This document shows positions 1-9,134 of a stretch of 64,000 bases of DNA, one piece after another. The stretch covers positions 1,984,001 to 2,048,000 of the forward strand of contig NZ_QZMS01000007.1 in the NCBI RefSeq assembly GCF_003614885.1, given 5' to 3'. How positions within the stretch are numbered: the first letter of the stretch is position 1; each line of letters starts with the position of its first letter. The position numbers were made by a program, and so were the translations under genes. The stretch comes from Photobacterium salinisoli. GTDB lineage: Bacteria; Pseudomonadota; Gammaproteobacteria; Enterobacterales; Vibrionaceae. A model generated the notes under the pieces. It was not told the origin of the DNA and searched no databases. It saw only the letters and a list, made by a program, of their open reading frames with translations.

Positions 1-1
1 T

Positions 2-901
2 GATCTCAATGCCATCAGGCAATTCATTAAAGTGGCCGACCACCAAAGCTTCACCGTTGCAGCCACGCAGCTAGGTATTACGCAATCGGGTATTTCCAGG
101 GCTATCAGCAGACTGGAAGCACAGTTGGGTGTGAAATTGTTACATCGCAATACCCGCAGCCTGAGCCTGACCGCAGACGGTGAATTATTTCTGTCTCGCG
201 TCCGCCCATTAATCTCCGGACTTTCTGATGCTCAGCATGAAATGCAGCATCATGGCAATGCGCCACAAGGCACGCTGAAAGTCAGTGCCCCTTCCGCATT
301 TGGACGGGCTATCCTGATGCCAATCGTCAGTGAGCTACTGGAATCCCATCCCCAGTTAAACATCGAACTGGTTTTGACCGACCGAATCGTCGACATTATT
401 GATGAGGGATTTGATGCGGTCATTCGCAGCGGCCCCGTTGCCGATGCCCGAGTGATAGCTAAGCGCTTATCGCCAGCCCATTGGGTCACAGTGGCCTCTG
501 CCAAATACCTTGCCAGACGTGGCGTCCCAAAGTGTATCAACGAGTTATCAGAACATAATTGCCTGAGAGTTCGTTTATCTTCAAACGGGCTGATTAACCC
601 ATGGCGGTTTACGGATAACGGTAAACCCATCAGCATTGATGTGAGTGGGAATCTGATTCTGGATCATGGCGACCCTTTGGTTGAAGCAGCCGTCACCGGC
701 ACCGGAATTGTGCAGCTACTGACTTTCTTCGTCCGGCCATATCTCGCCGACGGACGCTTACAGGAAGTGCTCAGCCACAATGCACCGCCTCCCCAGCCAC
801 TGACTTTGCTCTACCCGCCATCGCGTCAATATTCAGCCAAACTGACTGTGTTTCGCGAGGCGCTCCTGTCCCACTGGGGTGATCGATCGGCAGACAGATG
901 A
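2..901 (+). CDS. LysR-type transcriptional regulator, 5' end cut by window edge
   Basis: DNA-binding transcription regulator of the LysR family. The frame is open from base 2, and residues before the internal GTG at 32 (DLNAIRQFIKVAD) already belong to the N-terminal helix-turn-helix domain. The gene therefore starts a few codons outside the window. The helix-turn-helix lies in the first 60 residues (AATQLGITQSGISRAISRLE), followed by a two-lobed effector-binding domain (about residues 90-290). It ends in TGA at 899-901. The divergent or upstream neighbour that usually reveals the target is outside the window, so the regulon and effector are unknown. The subfamily resembles regulators of oxidoreductase or quinone-response genes, but I cannot assign it. 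Confidence 0.85.
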   Translation, partial: DLNAIRQFIKVADHQSFTVAATQLGITQSGISRAISRLEAQLGVKLLHRNTRSLSLTADGELFLSRVRPLISGLSDAQHEMQHHGNAPQGTLKVSAPSAFGRAILMPIVSELLESHPQLNIELVLTDRIVDIIDEGFDAVIRSGPVADARVIAKRLSPAHWVTVASAKYLARRGVPKCINELSEHNCLRVRLSSNGLINPWRFTDNGKPISIDVSGNLILDHGDPLVEAAVTGTGIVQLLTFFVRPYLADGRLQEVLSHNAPPPQPLTLLYPPSRQYSAKLTVFREALLSHWGDRSADR

Positions 902-1000
902 CGTGCAGGCGTGCTCTTGTTGATTACAGTGCCGATCGACATCTCTTATCCTTGATGGGCACTGAGCCAAGATGCTACTTCACAGACCCTTTTAAAAAGG

Positions 1001-1163
1001 CATCAATTCTTGCGGTACGTATGTCGCGCTTGAGTTCGTTGTTCTAATCAGCATTGTTTGATGCGCGCCAGACACTCTTTGTCTGCTCAAATAGTGCCCA
1101 GAAAAGCCTTGGGTTCTCTGCTGTTGTCCGGGTCGGTTGTAGGCGCTCCCGGCGCCGACAACC
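1001..1163 (+). repeat. Structured intergenic repeat, copy 1
   Basis: About 160 bp that matches 2733-2898 almost end to end. Both begin CAT(C)NATT.TTGCGGTAC and share TATGTCGCGCTTGAGTTCG, a CAGACACTCTTTGTCTGCTC block and GTCCGGGTCGGTTGT. Two stem-loops are visible. One is formed by GACACTCTTTG and its downstream complement, which is degenerate in this copy. The other is formed by GGTTGTAGGCGC and GGCGCCGACAACC near 1135-1163. Short open frames inside it (for example from 1054) repeat only because the DNA repeats, and are not called as genes. The rest of the gap 902-1243 shows nothing further. Confidence 0.75.
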
Positions 1164-1243
1164 TAAAAATACATCCATGTATTTTTACCCTGGGGTGGTG
1201 GCTGGCTATCCTTCTGAGGATGCTCACCTGTGTAACACGCGAT

Positions 1244-1528
1244 CTATCGGTTGTACTTCGCCTTATTCAAGACTTCTTTGAGTTCATGGGTTTTCTCTAG
1301 ATTAACGCCATGAATATTGGCTAAAGCACAGACGTAATACAACACATCATATAATTCTTCAGCCACTGACCCTTTGAGGTCATCCAATGTGGGTTGTCCG
1401 CCTGTGCCTTGACGAATAGACTCCGACAATTCACCGACTTCTTCGATTAATTTGAGAAAATAGTGCTCAGATTGCTCGGGGGCATGATCGAACGTTTTTA
1501 TATGACTTTGTAACTCAGATAACTTCAT
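1244..1528 (-). CDS. MazG-like nucleotide pyrophosphohydrolase-fold protein
   Basis: Small all-alpha protein of 94 residues. The paired acidic motifs EEVGELSE (about residues 29-36) and EELYDVLYYV (about 57-66) bind Mg2+ in the MazG/dUTPase-like NTP pyrophosphohydrolase superfamily. Members hydrolyse nucleoside triphosphates to monophosphates and pyrophosphate, for housecleaning of damaged or excess nucleotides. The substrate cannot be read from sequence. Two tandem ATGs exist at 1531 and 1528. The second has the better spacing to the AAGGA ribosome site and is chosen. The gene lies 111 bp downstream of the phzF-like gene on the same strand, and the pair is flanked by copies of the intergenic repeat, so it looks like accessory cargo. 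Confidence 0.7.
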   Translation of the reverse strand: MKLSELQSHIKTFDHAPEQSEHYFLKLIEEVGELSESIRQGTGGQPTLDDLKGSVAEELYDVLYYVCALANIHGVNLEKTHELKEVLNKAKYNR

Positions 1529-1642
1529 CACATCCTTCTTGTCTCGTTTTCTCTGCTCAGCGTAAAACGACTCGTTCCAGGCCTAAAAATACGGGGCTGT
1601 CATCGCGAAAAAATCACGGACTCTGCTCATTGAAACACAGAG

Positions 1643-2509
1643 TTAAAAGAAGACTTGCTGCAGCCCAATCTCATGCGCATAACCGCCGACCCTTACCTTG
1701 ATGATATCGTGCTCTTTCAACTCAACGGCCGCGGTAATGATGGAAACGCAATTCATTGCCCTGCCTTGTTCGAAAAGAAAACGATTCGAATGTTCGCTAC
1801 CAAGGTGCTTGGATAAATAACAGGCTAAGGCGCCGCTGGCACTGCCGGTTGCGGATTCTTCCGAGATACCGAACAACGGGGCAAAGTTTCGACAACTCGC
1901 GGTCAGACCACTGTCTTTGCCACACAATTCAAACGCATGAAGACCAACAAGATGATGTTTTCTGCAAAAATCACTGAGTCGATCTTCATTCACCCGGATT
2001 TTATCTAAGTACCCATATGGCACGGGCACAATGATGTCACTCAGACCAGTGGAAATAATTTCGATGGGTAACCCGGTTGACGCCAGCACGGCTGCATCGA
2101 TACCAATGAGTTCTGATATCGCCTCGTAAGCCAGTTCCCCAAGGTATTCAGGTAGCTTCTGTTCCATAATTATCTGGCCGTCAGGCGCTATGGTGACGGC
2201 AAGCAAGCCAGCTTTCGTGCGTTGAACATATTGCCCTTCGGATATCATCCCTTTTTGATACAGGGTTGAAAATGCCGCCAAAGTTGCATGACCGCAGAAA
2301 TCCACTTCACTCGTGGTGGTAAAGAAAGACACGGCAAAGTCGGCTTCGTCATCTTGCGACACAAACGCGGTTTCTGAAAAACCAACAGCTTTGGCGATGT
2401 TTAATTTTTCTTCATCAGAAAGATTATCTGCCTGCAACACCACGCCGGCAGGGTTTCCGCCAGTGCCATTGAAAGTGAAGGCGTTCACCAGATAAGCGTC
2501 AATTTTCAT
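1643..2509 (-). CDS. PhzF-family isomerase/epimerase-like protein
   Basis: PhzF/YddE/diaminopimelate-epimerase-fold protein of 288 residues. Visible marks are the N-terminal NAFTFNGTGGNPAGVV segment, the SETAFV segment with the family's conserved acidic residue, and C-terminal SEESATGSASGALACYL, the glycine-rich loop of the second half-domain. PhzF proper isomerises trans-2,3-dihydro-3-hydroxyanthranilate in phenazine synthesis. Most relatives outside phenazine clusters have no known substrate, and no other phz gene is nearby, so phenazine production is not implied. The frame extends upstream to a TTG at 2545, but the ATG at 2509 starts exactly where the family begins (MKIDAYLVNAF) and is preferred. 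Confidence 0.8.
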   Translation of the reverse strand: MKIDAYLVNAFTFNGTGGNPAGVVLQADNLSDEEKLNIAKAVGFSETAFVSQDDEADFAVSFFTTTSEVDFCGHATLAAFSTLYQKGMISEGQYVQRTKAGLLAVTIAPDGQIIMEQKLPEYLGELAYEAISELIGIDAAVLASTGLPIEIISTGLSDIIVPVPYGYLDKIRVNEDRLSDFCRKHHLVGLHAFELCGKDSGLTASCRNFAPLFGISEESATGSASGALACYLSKHLGSEHSNRFLFEQGRAMNCVSIITAAVELKEHDIIKVRVGGYAHEIGLQQVFF

Positions 2510-2617
2510 GAATCTGTATTTCCCCGTATAACAAATGGTATGCAATCCCTTTCAACAGACTTTGCCACAGTGTGCATCATTAAGCCAACATGTTGTTCTG
2601 CAAACCATTTTAAATGA

Positions 2618-2700
2618 CATCCATTGTTACGAAACGCATGGCGCGCTTGGTCTGCTCGATGAGTGCCCAGAAAAGCCTTTTTGGATCTCTGGTGTTGTCA
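2618..2700 (+). repeat. Structured intergenic repeat, copy 3 (internally deleted)
   Basis: Begins CATCCATTGTTACG like copy 2, keeps GCGCGCTTG, then jumps to TCTGCTCGATGAGTGCCC and AGAAAAGCCTTTTTGGATCTC. It therefore lacks the roughly 45 bp carrying the left arm of the first hairpin. It lies head-to-tail with copy 2, about 32 bp away. Tandem placement of a shortened and a full copy suggests local duplication or repeated insertion. The gap 2510-3085 (about 575 bp) holds only these repeats and the hairpin noted at 3014. Confidence 0.65.
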
Positions 2701-2732
2701 TTTCTCTAACGAATAAAGGATGAGGTTTGCAA

Positions 2733-2898
2733 CATCCATTGTTGCGGTACATATGTCGCGCTTGAGTTCGGTGTTCTTCTCAGCATTGTTTGATGCACGC
2801 CAGACACTCTTTGTCTGCTCAAAGAGTGTCCAGAAAAGCCTTTTCGGTTCTCTGAAGTTGTCCGGGTCGGTTGTCGGCACTGGGGCTGCGGACAACTG
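2733..2898 (+). repeat. Structured intergenic repeat, copy 2 (most intact)
   Basis: Best-preserved copy. It carries a perfect 11-bp stem, GACACTCTTTG pairing with CAAAGAGTGTC around a TCTGCT loop (about 2812-2830). A second stem near the right end pairs GTTGTC.GCA with TGC.GACAAC. The second stem differs in sequence from copy 1 yet still folds, so structure rather than sequence seems to be kept. No open frame in it resembles a known protein, and there are no evident terminal inverted repeats or target-site duplications. Confidence 0.75.
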
Positions 2899-3013
2899 TA
2901 ATGCCCCTGTTAATGTTAAAGCGCACAGACATTATAAGTAGATAGTCATGCTTGGTGGATCATATCTCTGTACGTCGCACCTTGCCGGAACGGAATAATG
3001 TCCAAAATAGCGA

Positions 3014-3067
3014 GTAGCCAAAATCATGGGCCTTATAGAATGAAAAATCAGCGTGATTTTGGGCTAC
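3014..3067. other. Hairpin downstream of the kinase gene
   Basis: GTAGCCAAAATCA at 3014-3026 can pair with TGATTTTGGGCTAC at 3054-3067, with a single bulged C. There is no T-tract on the minus side, so it is not a textbook intrinsic terminator. It could stabilise the 3' end of the transcript of the kinase gene that stops at 3086. Confidence 0.4.
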
Positions 3068-3085
3068 CGACGCCATAATTACTTG

Positions 3086-3619
3086 TTACTTGCATAACCC
3101 ATTTACGTACAGCTTAGCCATTTTGGGGCTTGTGACGCGCACTAATTTAATATGGCTGTACTTCGGATCATTGAACATTTCCGTGTAGCGAACGCGATTA
3201 TTTTTGTATGTTTTCAGTGTCCACAATATAACGGAGTCCTTACTGAAAAATGACTTGCTAAATGTTTCGACATTCCCTGCTTTGTTCCACAATTCTTGTT
3301 TGGACACAGACCGGATAAATGCTCGTTTTACAGCTTGATAAAGCGTTCGGGCTAATGAGTAGTCAACCCATATCACGGTATCGACATATGCCCATTTTAT
3401 CGGTGCGGTTCGATTATAGTTGCCATCTAGCACCCATGTTTCCTGAGAAAGTGCATGTTCAAGTTTAAGAAAGAACTCTTCATCGGTGGATTCCTGCCAA
3501 TTCGGTTTCCAGAACATAGCGTCCATTTCAATGTATGGGAAACCCAGCTTGGTAGCCAACATACGACCAACAGTGGATTTTCCGCTTCCACTGGTGCCCA
3601 CAATATTAATCCGTTTCAT
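3086..3619 (-). CDS. Small P-loop nucleoside/nucleotide kinase-like protein (FlaR/topology-modulation type)
   Basis: P-loop NTPase of 177 residues with an N-terminal Walker A motif (GTSGSGKST, residues 9-17), an acidic-aromatic segment (EMDAMFWKPNW) and a DGNY motif (about 65-68). These are typical of the adenylate-kinase-like proteins annotated as 'DNA topology modulation protein FlaR'. The fold implies phosphoryl transfer or ATP binding, but no substrate is established for these proteins. The start has a clean GGTAGGAG ribosome site. It is monocistronic, in the accessory segment with MazG-like and PhzF-like genes. The adjoining gap 3620-3845 shows nothing recognisable. Confidence 0.7.
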   Translation of the reverse strand: MKRINIVGTSGSGKSTVGRMLATKLGFPYIEMDAMFWKPNWQESTDEEFFLKLEHALSQETWVLDGNYNRTAPIKWAYVDTVIWVDYSLARTLYQAVKRAFIRSVSKQELWNKAGNVETFSKSFFSKDSVILWTLKTYKNNRVRYTEMFNDPKYSHIKLVRVTSPKMAKLYVNGLCK

Positions 3620-3845
3620 AGCTCCTACCTGAAATGTGACCTAATACATAATGCCTAATATTCAACTTAATGGCATCAAGTCGTCTCGTATAACTTCACA
3701 ATCAGAACAACGACAAATGATCCCCCTAAAAGCGGCATAACTCGTTGCAGGCAGGGTGAACACTGTTGTCCTCTTCCGAGGGCCCCAAACATCCGAGCCA
3801 GGCTTCTTATTGGATACATCAAATCACACCTAGCTCCTCACCGAA

Positions 3846-3875
3846 AAAAAGCGAAACCAACCAGTTTCGCTTTTT
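3846..3875 (-). terminator. Intrinsic terminator of serB
   Basis: Perfect 12-bp stem AAAAAGCGAAAC / GTTTCGCTTTTT around a 6-nt loop, A-rich on one side and T-rich on the other. It could work in both directions. It sits 25 bp past the serB stop. Confidence 0.85.
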
Positions 3876-3899
3876 ATTTTGGAGATGACGCAAAAATAC

Positions 3900-4850
3900 T
3901 TACCAGCTGATTTTCTGCGGCCACAGGGAAGCGGAAAGGATACACAGCACGCCGCCAAGATCGGCGTAGCGGACGGCGGCGGGTGCTGCGGCGACCACTT
4001 TGGGTTTAGCGTGATAAGCAATCCCCAGACCGGCCGCGGCCATCATCACCAGGTCATTGGCGCCGTCACCGACCGCCACTGTATTGTGCCTGGCGATGTC
4101 GTACTCTTCTGCCAGTTCGCGCAAGATATCGGCTTTTGTTTGTGCATCGACCACGCTACCGAGTACCTGACCTGTCAGTTTACCGTCGACAATTTCCAAC
4201 CGGTTGGACTGCGCGTGAGCCAGGTTCAGCTCCTCTTTAAGATAGTCGGAGAAATAGGTAAAACCGCCGGAGGCAATCGCGGTTTTCCAGCCGTATTTAT
4301 GTAACTCGGCCACCAGCTCGCGCATTTCCGGCATCAAAGGAAGCTGGCTGCGAACCTGCTGCAGAATCTCAGCACTGGCCCCTTTGAGGGTGCCGACGCG
4401 CTGGCGCAGGCTCTGTTCAAAATCCAGCTCGCCCTGCATGGCCCGTTCAGTCACTTCCGCCACCTGCTCACCGACACCGGCCAGTTTGGCAATTTCATCA
4501 ATGCATTCAATTTGAATCGCCGTAGAGTCCATATCAAACACCACCAAGCCCGGTTCGGATAAATCCGGCAAGTCTTTATAATGGGCGTAGTCAATCTTAT
4601 TGGCGTCCAGCGCACTGATCAGGGTATCGGATAGAGGATTGGTCAGCAGCAGTACATCGTAATCGCCTACCTTCCAGGCGGCCACCAGCGACAGGCTTTC
4701 CCCTGTCTGGGTTTCCAGGCGCTCGATACGATCTATGGTCAGAGATTGACTGTAAATCACTGAAGTAACATGTTTAACATCCAGATTACTGCTGGCAACA
4801 CAGTCTGGAAAGCGGGTATGAAGCGATGTATGTTTTTTGATGGTTAGCAC
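3900..4850 (-). CDS. serB: Phosphoserine phosphatase
   Basis: Last step of L-serine synthesis: O-phosphoserine + H2O gives serine + phosphate, in the cytoplasm. It is a HAD-superfamily enzyme. The nucleophile motif DMDST is at residues 106-110 (Asp106 nucleophile, Asp108 acid/base), and the C-terminal motif GDGANDLVMM supplies the Mg2+-binding acids. At 316 residues it has the usual enterobacterial/vibrio length with an N-terminal ACT-like extension. The start is GTG at 4850; no in-frame ATG upstream avoids a stop. It is divergent from ytjB, as in E. coli. Confidence 0.95.
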   Translation of the reverse strand: MLTIKKHTSLHTRFPDCVASSNLDVKHVTSVIYSQSLTIDRIERLETQTGESLSLVAAWKVGDYDVLLLTNPLSDTLISALDANKIDYAHYKDLPDLSEPGLVVFDMDSTAIQIECIDEIAKLAGVGEQVAEVTERAMQGELDFEQSLRQRVGTLKGASAEILQQVRSQLPLMPEMRELVAELHKYGWKTAIASGGFTYFSDYLKEELNLAHAQSNRLEIVDGKLTGQVLGSVVDAQTKADILRELAEEYDIARHNTVAVGDGANDLVMMAAAGLGIAYHAKPKVVAAAPAAVRYADLGGVLCILSASLWPQKISW

Positions 4851-4963
4851 TGTATATCACATCCCTGTATAGGCGTATTCAACTCCCTTCAAAGTACCCT
4901 ATTGCAATTTGTCAGGGCAAGTCCCAATATTGCTCAGTTAGCCTTATCGAAGAAGTCACGACT

Positions 4964-5581
4964 ATGTTTAAGTTCAAAACTGTACGCATGCAGCGTATCT
5001 GGCAGTTTGTGGTATTGGCCGTTAGCTTTGCCGGCCTGATTACCATGCTGGAGTACGGCGCCCGGCTGAATCAGAATAACTTCAACATGCTGAGTGAGCA
5101 GACCCAGTCGCTGTCTCGCATTATCGCCCGTCAGGCGGCCAGTACGGCAGTTGGCGATATTCTCGACAAACAGCAGGACAAACTGCAGGATCTGGTCAAC
5201 CGTATTTCTGATGAACCCCTGATACTCGATGCCAGTATTTATGATCTCGAAGGGGTTCCACTGGCACAAACCGAAGATGCGATGCCGCTTGAGCAGGTAT
5301 CCGGCCTGACCACCCCACTCTCTACCGCCAGCATCGGCCGCCAGCAGCTGGTTCAGCCGGTGATGACCGATGAGGGTCAGGTGGTCGGCTTTATCCGCCT
5401 GACACTGGAACACGGCAAACTGGTCCAGCACGCGGCCGATCAGATTGACAGTATGACCAACACTGTACGCGGAATGTTACTGGTCGCGCTGTTTATAGGT
5501 TTTATTCTGGCTTATACCTTCGGACGCCGAAAAGACGTGTGGCATTTTCCGTTTCTGCTGACGGCCAATGCCAAGGATTAG
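4964..5581 (+). CDS. ytjB: YtjB/SMP-family inner-membrane protein
   Basis: Membrane protein of 205 residues: one N-terminal transmembrane segment (about 14-32), a periplasmic domain of about 140 residues, a second transmembrane segment (about 170-188) and a short basic cytoplasmic tail. Length, topology and position (divergent from serB) match the YtjB (AhpA/Smp) family, whose biochemical role is not established. The N-terminal part is rich in Gln/Ser/Arg like a signalling-helix linker. Confidence 0.8.
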   Translation: MFKFKTVRMQRIWQFVVLAVSFAGLITMLEYGARLNQNNFNMLSEQTQSLSRIIARQAASTAVGDILDKQQDKLQDLVNRISDEPLILDASIYDLEGVPLAQTEDAMPLEQVSGLTTPLSTASIGRQQLVQPVMTDEGQVVGFIRLTLEHGKLVQHAADQIDSMTNTVRGMLLVALFIGFILAYTFGRRKDVWHFPFLLTANAKD

Positions 5582-5643
5582 AGATTCTCTTTTGTGAGGG
5601 AAAAGCGATTTCAGACGGTATGCTCAGAAAAGCTTGAAACAAA

Positions 5644-5669
5644 AAAAGACGACCATACGGTCGTCTTTT
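5644..5669. terminator. Bidirectional intrinsic terminator between ytjB and deoD
   Basis: Perfect 11-bp stem AAAAGACGACC / GGTCGTCTTTT with a 4-nt loop, preceded by A7 and ending in T4. It can serve ytjB (+) and the deo operon (-), which converge here. Confidence 0.9.
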
Positions 5670-5734
5670 GCTTTGAGTCAGAGGCCAAAACCTCTTTTGC
5701 GCGTCCGCCTGTCTCCACAAGCGTAGACTCAAAC

Positions 5735-6457
5735 TCAGGCGTCTTTATCACCCAGCAGGACAGATTCCAGGGCGATTTCCATCATCTCTAAAAACGTGGT
5801 CTGACGCTCATCAGACGTCGTCGCTTCGCCACGCAGAATGTGGTCAGACACAGTGCAGATGGTCAGGGCTTTAGCGCCGAATTCCGCCGCCACACCGTAA
5901 ATCCCGGCCGCTTCCATTTCCACGCCCAGAATGCCGTACTTGTCCATGGTCTTGAAGAAGTCGAAATCCGGGTTATAGAACAGATCGGCAGAGAACAGGT
6001 TACCGACTTTCACCTCGATCCCTTTGGCTTTAGCGGCATCCACCGCGTTTTGCACCATGCCAAAATCAGCAATGGCCGCAAAATCGTGACCACCGAAACG
6101 GATGCGGTTCACTTTCGAGTCGGTGGAAGCGCCCATGCCGATCACCACATCGCGCAGGTTGACGTCATCACGCACCGCACCGCAGCTGCCGACCCGGATG
6201 ATTTTCTTCACGCCGAAGTATTTGACCAGCTCAGTGGCATAGATAGAACAGGAAGGAATGCCCATACCGTGACCCATAACAGAGATCTTGCGACCTTTGT
6301 ACGTGCCCGTAAAACCGTACATATTGCGCACATTACAGACTTCCTTCACCTCTTCCAGGAAAGTGTCTGCAATGAACTTGGCGCGCAATGGGTCGCCCGG
6401 CATCAGCACAACGTCGGCAAAATCACCCATTTCAGCGTTAATATGTGGAGTAGCCAT
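5735..6457 (-). CDS. deoD: Purine nucleoside phosphorylase (DeoD-type)
   Basis: Phosphorolysis of purine (deoxy)ribonucleosides to free base and (deoxy)ribose-1-phosphate. The 240 residues align throughout with hexameric DeoD: N-terminal [17 protein letters not shown], phosphate-site GDPLRAKF, and the base/ribose segment [16 protein letters not shown]. It has a strong ribosome site (AAGGAGCG). Last gene of deoCABD; the 92-bp gap before it holds two hairpins (listed separately). Confidence 0.97.
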   Translation of the reverse strand: MATPHINAEMGDFADVVLMPGDPLRAKFIADTFLEEVKEVCNVRNMYGFTGTYKGRKISVMGHGMGIPSCSIYATELVKYFGVKKIIRVGSCGAVRDDVNLRDVVIGMGASTDSKVNRIRFGGHDFAAIADFGMVQNAVDAAKAKGIEVKVGNLFSADLFYNPDFDFFKTMDKYGILGVEMEAAGIYGVAAEFGAKALTICTVSDHILRGEATTSDERQTTFLEMMEIALESVLLGDKDA

Positions 6458-6483
6458 CTGTTCGCTCCTTAAATTTATTGAAT

Positions 6484-6526
6484 TGCCTCATCCATTATGG
6501 ACGAGGCAGTGGCGCTTTCAGCGCCA
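6484..6526 (-). promoter_or_regulatory. Two stem-loops in the deoB-deoD gap
   Basis: TGCCTCATCCAT pairs with ATGGACGAGGCA (one mismatch, 6484-6508), then TGGCGC/GCGCCA (about 6510-6526). There is no T-tract. They probably shape mRNA processing or stability between deoB and deoD rather than terminate. Confidence 0.45.
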
Positions 6527-6549
6527 AACCTCACCACACTGTTGTGCGG

Positions 6550-7773
6550 TTACAGAAAAGATTTGCCGTAATCCATTGGTGAAGTGCCGAAGTAGCTCGC
6601 CAGGCTCTGGCCGATATCGGCAAAGGTGTCACGACGACCCAGTGAGCCTGCCGGGATCTTAGGACCACTTACCAGCACAGGAATGTGCTCACGGGTATGG
6701 TCGGTGCCCGGCCAGGTAGGATCACAACCGTGATCAGCCGTAATGATCAGCACATCGTCTTCTTTCAGCTGCGACAACAGCTCAGGCAGGCGACGGTCAA
6801 AATATTCCAGCGCGGCGGCATAACCGGCCACATCGCGGCGGTGGCCGTAGGCGGAGTCGAAATCGACAAAGTTAGTGAACACTATGGTGTTGTCACCGGC
6901 TTTATCCATTTGCGCCAGTGTGGCATCAAACAGGGCTTCCAGACCGGTCGCTTTCACTTTCTGGGTGATACCGCAGTGGGCGTAAATATCGGCAATTTTA
7001 CCGACAGACACGACCTCGCCCTGCTTCTCTTCCACCAGTTTTTGCAGCACAGTGGCCGACGGCGGCTCAAGTGACAAGTCACGGCGGTTACCTGTACGTT
7101 CGAACTGACCTTTGGCCGGACCGATAAACGGACGGGCAATCACACGGCCGATATTGTAGTCTTCCAGCTCTTCGCGAACGATCTCGCACAGCGTCATCAG
7201 GTTATCGAGACCATAGGTCTCTTCGTGACAGGCAATCTGGAACACGGAATCGGCTGAGGTGTAGAAAATCGGCTTGCCGGTTTTCATGTGTTCCTCGCCC
7301 AGATCGTCCAGCACCTGGGTGCCGGAAGCGTGGCAATTACCCAGGTAACCCGGCAGTTGTGCGCGCTCGACAATGCGATCCAGCAGTTCCTGCGGGAAAC
7401 TGTTGCTGGTGTCGCTGAAGTATCCCCAGTCGAACAATACCGGCACACCGGCGATTTCCCAGTGGCCCGACGGGGTGTCTTTACCGGATGAAATCTCAGC
7501 AGCGTGACCGTAGGCGCCCGTGATCTCAGCCACAGGATCCAGCCCTTGCGGGAATTCACCGCAGGACTCTTCCGCTGCTTTACCCAACCCCAGCCGGGTC
7601 AGGTTTGGCAGGTTCAGCTGGCCGCTGCGATCGGCATTGTCAGCGCGGCCTTCGGCACAGGCTTTGGCAATATGGCCCATGGTGTTCGAACCCACATCGC
7701 CAAATTTGACTGCATCTTCAGTGGCACCCAAGCCAAAAGAATCGAGTACCAGGATAATTGCTCTTTTCATCAT
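6550..7773 (-). CDS. deoB: Phosphopentomutase
   Basis: Interconverts (deoxy)ribose-1-phosphate and -5-phosphate, linking nucleoside phosphorolysis to DeoC and central metabolism. Alkaline-phosphatase-superfamily enzyme with two Mn2+ sites. The N-terminal metal motif is [13 protein letters not shown] and the C-terminal ones are [20 protein letters not shown]. Its 407 residues are the same length as the E. coli enzyme. It follows deoA by 9 bp, so the two are co-transcribed and probably translationally coupled. Confidence 0.97.
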   Translation of the reverse strand: MMKRAIILVLDSFGLGATEDAVKFGDVGSNTMGHIAKACAEGRADNADRSGQLNLPNLTRLGLGKAAEESCGEFPQGLDPVAEITGAYGHAAEISSGKDTPSGHWEIAGVPVLFDWGYFSDTSNSFPQELLDRIVERAQLPGYLGNCHASGTQVLDDLGEEHMKTGKPIFYTSADSVFQIACHEETYGLDNLMTLCEIVREELEDYNIGRVIARPFIGPAKGQFERTGNRRDLSLEPPSATVLQKLVEEKQGEVVSVGKIADIYAHCGITQKVKATGLEALFDATLAQMDKAGDNTIVFTNFVDFDSAYGHRRDVAGYAAALEYFDRRLPELLSQLKEDDVLIITADHGCDPTWPGTDHTREHIPVLVSGPKIPAGSLGRRDTFADIGQSLASYFGTSPMDYGKSFL

Positions 7774-7782
7774 TGCTCCAAT

Positions 7783-9114
7783 TTAGACATCTTCAGCACG
7801 GATGCGGCGATACACCTCAGGGGTCGCCGCAGGTGCCTGCTCTGTAACTGTGACAGCCTGACGAACAGCCTGCGCCGCTTCCTGCCATTGTGCTTCAGTG
7901 CGAGCATGGATAACGGCCAGCGGCGTCTGATTATCCAGCGTCTGCCCCAGACGGATCATGTCCGTCAGGCCTACCGCATAATCAATGCTGTCAGAGGCCA
8001 CTTTCCGGCCACCGCCCATACTCACCACGGCCATGCCCAGTGCGCGGGTATCCATCGCCCCGGCAAAACCGCTGGTTTCCGCAAACACAGGTTTGATGAT
8101 CTCTGCATTTGCCAGATAGTTATTATAATTTTCAACAAAATCCGCCGGGCCACCCAGGCCGTGAACCATTTTGCCGAACCGCTCTGCCGCTGTTCCGTTA
8201 TCCAGCACCGCCTGCAACTTAGCACGGGCTTCGCTTTCCTCTTTGGCCAGACCGGCGTTGAGGAGCATGTCGGCGCACAGCGCCATGGTGACTTCAAACA
8301 AGCGCGGATTGCGGTATTCGCCGGTCAGGAACTGAACGGCTTCGCGCACTTCTACTGCGTTACCGGCACTGGAGGCCAGTACCTGGTTCATGTCAGTCAG
8401 CAAGGCGGTGGTTTTGGTGCCGGCCCCGTTGGCCACGGCCACAATGGATTTCGCCAGCGCTTCAGAAGCTTCATAGGTTGGCATGAAAGCACCTGACCCC
8501 ACTTTGACGTCCATCACTAACGACTCCAGCCCGGCGGCCAGTTTCTTCGACAGAATCGACGCGGTGATCAGCGAGATGTTATCGACCGTCGCGGTAATAT
8601 CGCGGGTGGCATATAAACGCTTGTCTGCAGGAGCAAGATCACCGGTTTGGCCGATAATGGCCACACCCGCATTCTTAGTGACCTGGCCGAACACCTCGTT
8701 CGACGGCATGATGTTATAACCCGGAATGGATTCCAGTTTATCCAGTGTGCCACCGGTATGGCCCAGACCACGACCGGAAATCATAGGTACAAACCCGCCG
8801 CAGGCGGCGACCATAGGGCCGAGCATCAGCGAGGTCACATCTCCCACACCACCGGTGGAGTGTTTGTCGACAATCGGGCCACCGAAATTCATATGATCCC
8901 AGCTCAGCACCATACCGGAATCGCGCATGGCACAGGTCAGCGCGACCCGCTCATTCATGGTCATGTCGTTGAAGTACACCGCCATCGCGAAAGCTGCGAT
9001 CTGGCCTTCAGACACAGTGTCTTTGGCGATGCCCTGAATAAAGAAGTTAATTTCGTCTGGAGTGAGTGCGATGTTATCGCGCTTCTTGCGGATAATTTCC
9101 TGAGGTAAATACAT
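7783..9114 (-). CDS. deoA: Thymidine phosphorylase
   Basis: Thymidine + phosphate gives thymine + deoxyribose-1-phosphate. The 443-residue protein carries the family signature [20 protein letters not shown], the phosphate-binding KHSTGGVGD, and KVGSGAFM. The frame runs upstream to 9177, but homologues begin at M(Y/F)[10 protein letters not shown]. The ATG at 9114 is the right start and has a GAGG ribosome site 8 nt away. It is preceded by a 168-bp gap with strong secondary structure. Confidence 0.97.
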   Translation of the reverse strand: MYLPQEIIRKKRDNIALTPDEINFFIQGIAKDTVSEGQIAAFAMAVYFNDMTMNERVALTCAMRDSGMVLSWDHMNFGGPIVDKHSTGGVGDVTSLMLGPMVAACGGFVPMISGRGLGHTGGTLDKLESIPGYNIMPSNEVFGQVTKNAGVAIIGQTGDLAPADKRLYATRDITATVDNISLITASILSKKLAAGLESLVMDVKVGSGAFMPTYEASEALAKSIVAVANGAGTKTTALLTDMNQVLASSAGNAVEVREAVQFLTGEYRNPRLFEVTMALCADMLLNAGLAKEESEARAKLQAVLDNGTAAERFGKMVHGLGGPADFVENYNNYLANAEIIKPVFAETSGFAGAMDTRALGMAVVSMGGGRKVASDSIDYAVGLTDMIRLGQTLDNQTPLAVIHARTEAQWQEAAQAVRQAVTVTEQAPAATPEVYRRIRAEDV

Positions 9115-9134
9115 AGGATGCCTCGACATGGCTG

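Noticed and set aside
1054..1300. Short plus-strand open frames that recur in the repeats (DARQTLFVCS.S.QKS)
   Set aside because: Their similarity follows from the DNA repeat; no ribosome sites, and the frames end differently in each copy.
1643..2509. Phenazine biosynthesis locus
   Set aside because: A lone PhzF-like gene with no other phz genes; such relatives are widespread and of unknown function.
1001..2898. Integron attC sites or a superintegron array
   Set aside because: The repeats lack paired RYYYAAC/GTTRRRY ends in the attC layout, all genes are not in cassette format, and no integrase is visible. Kept as repeats of unknown type.
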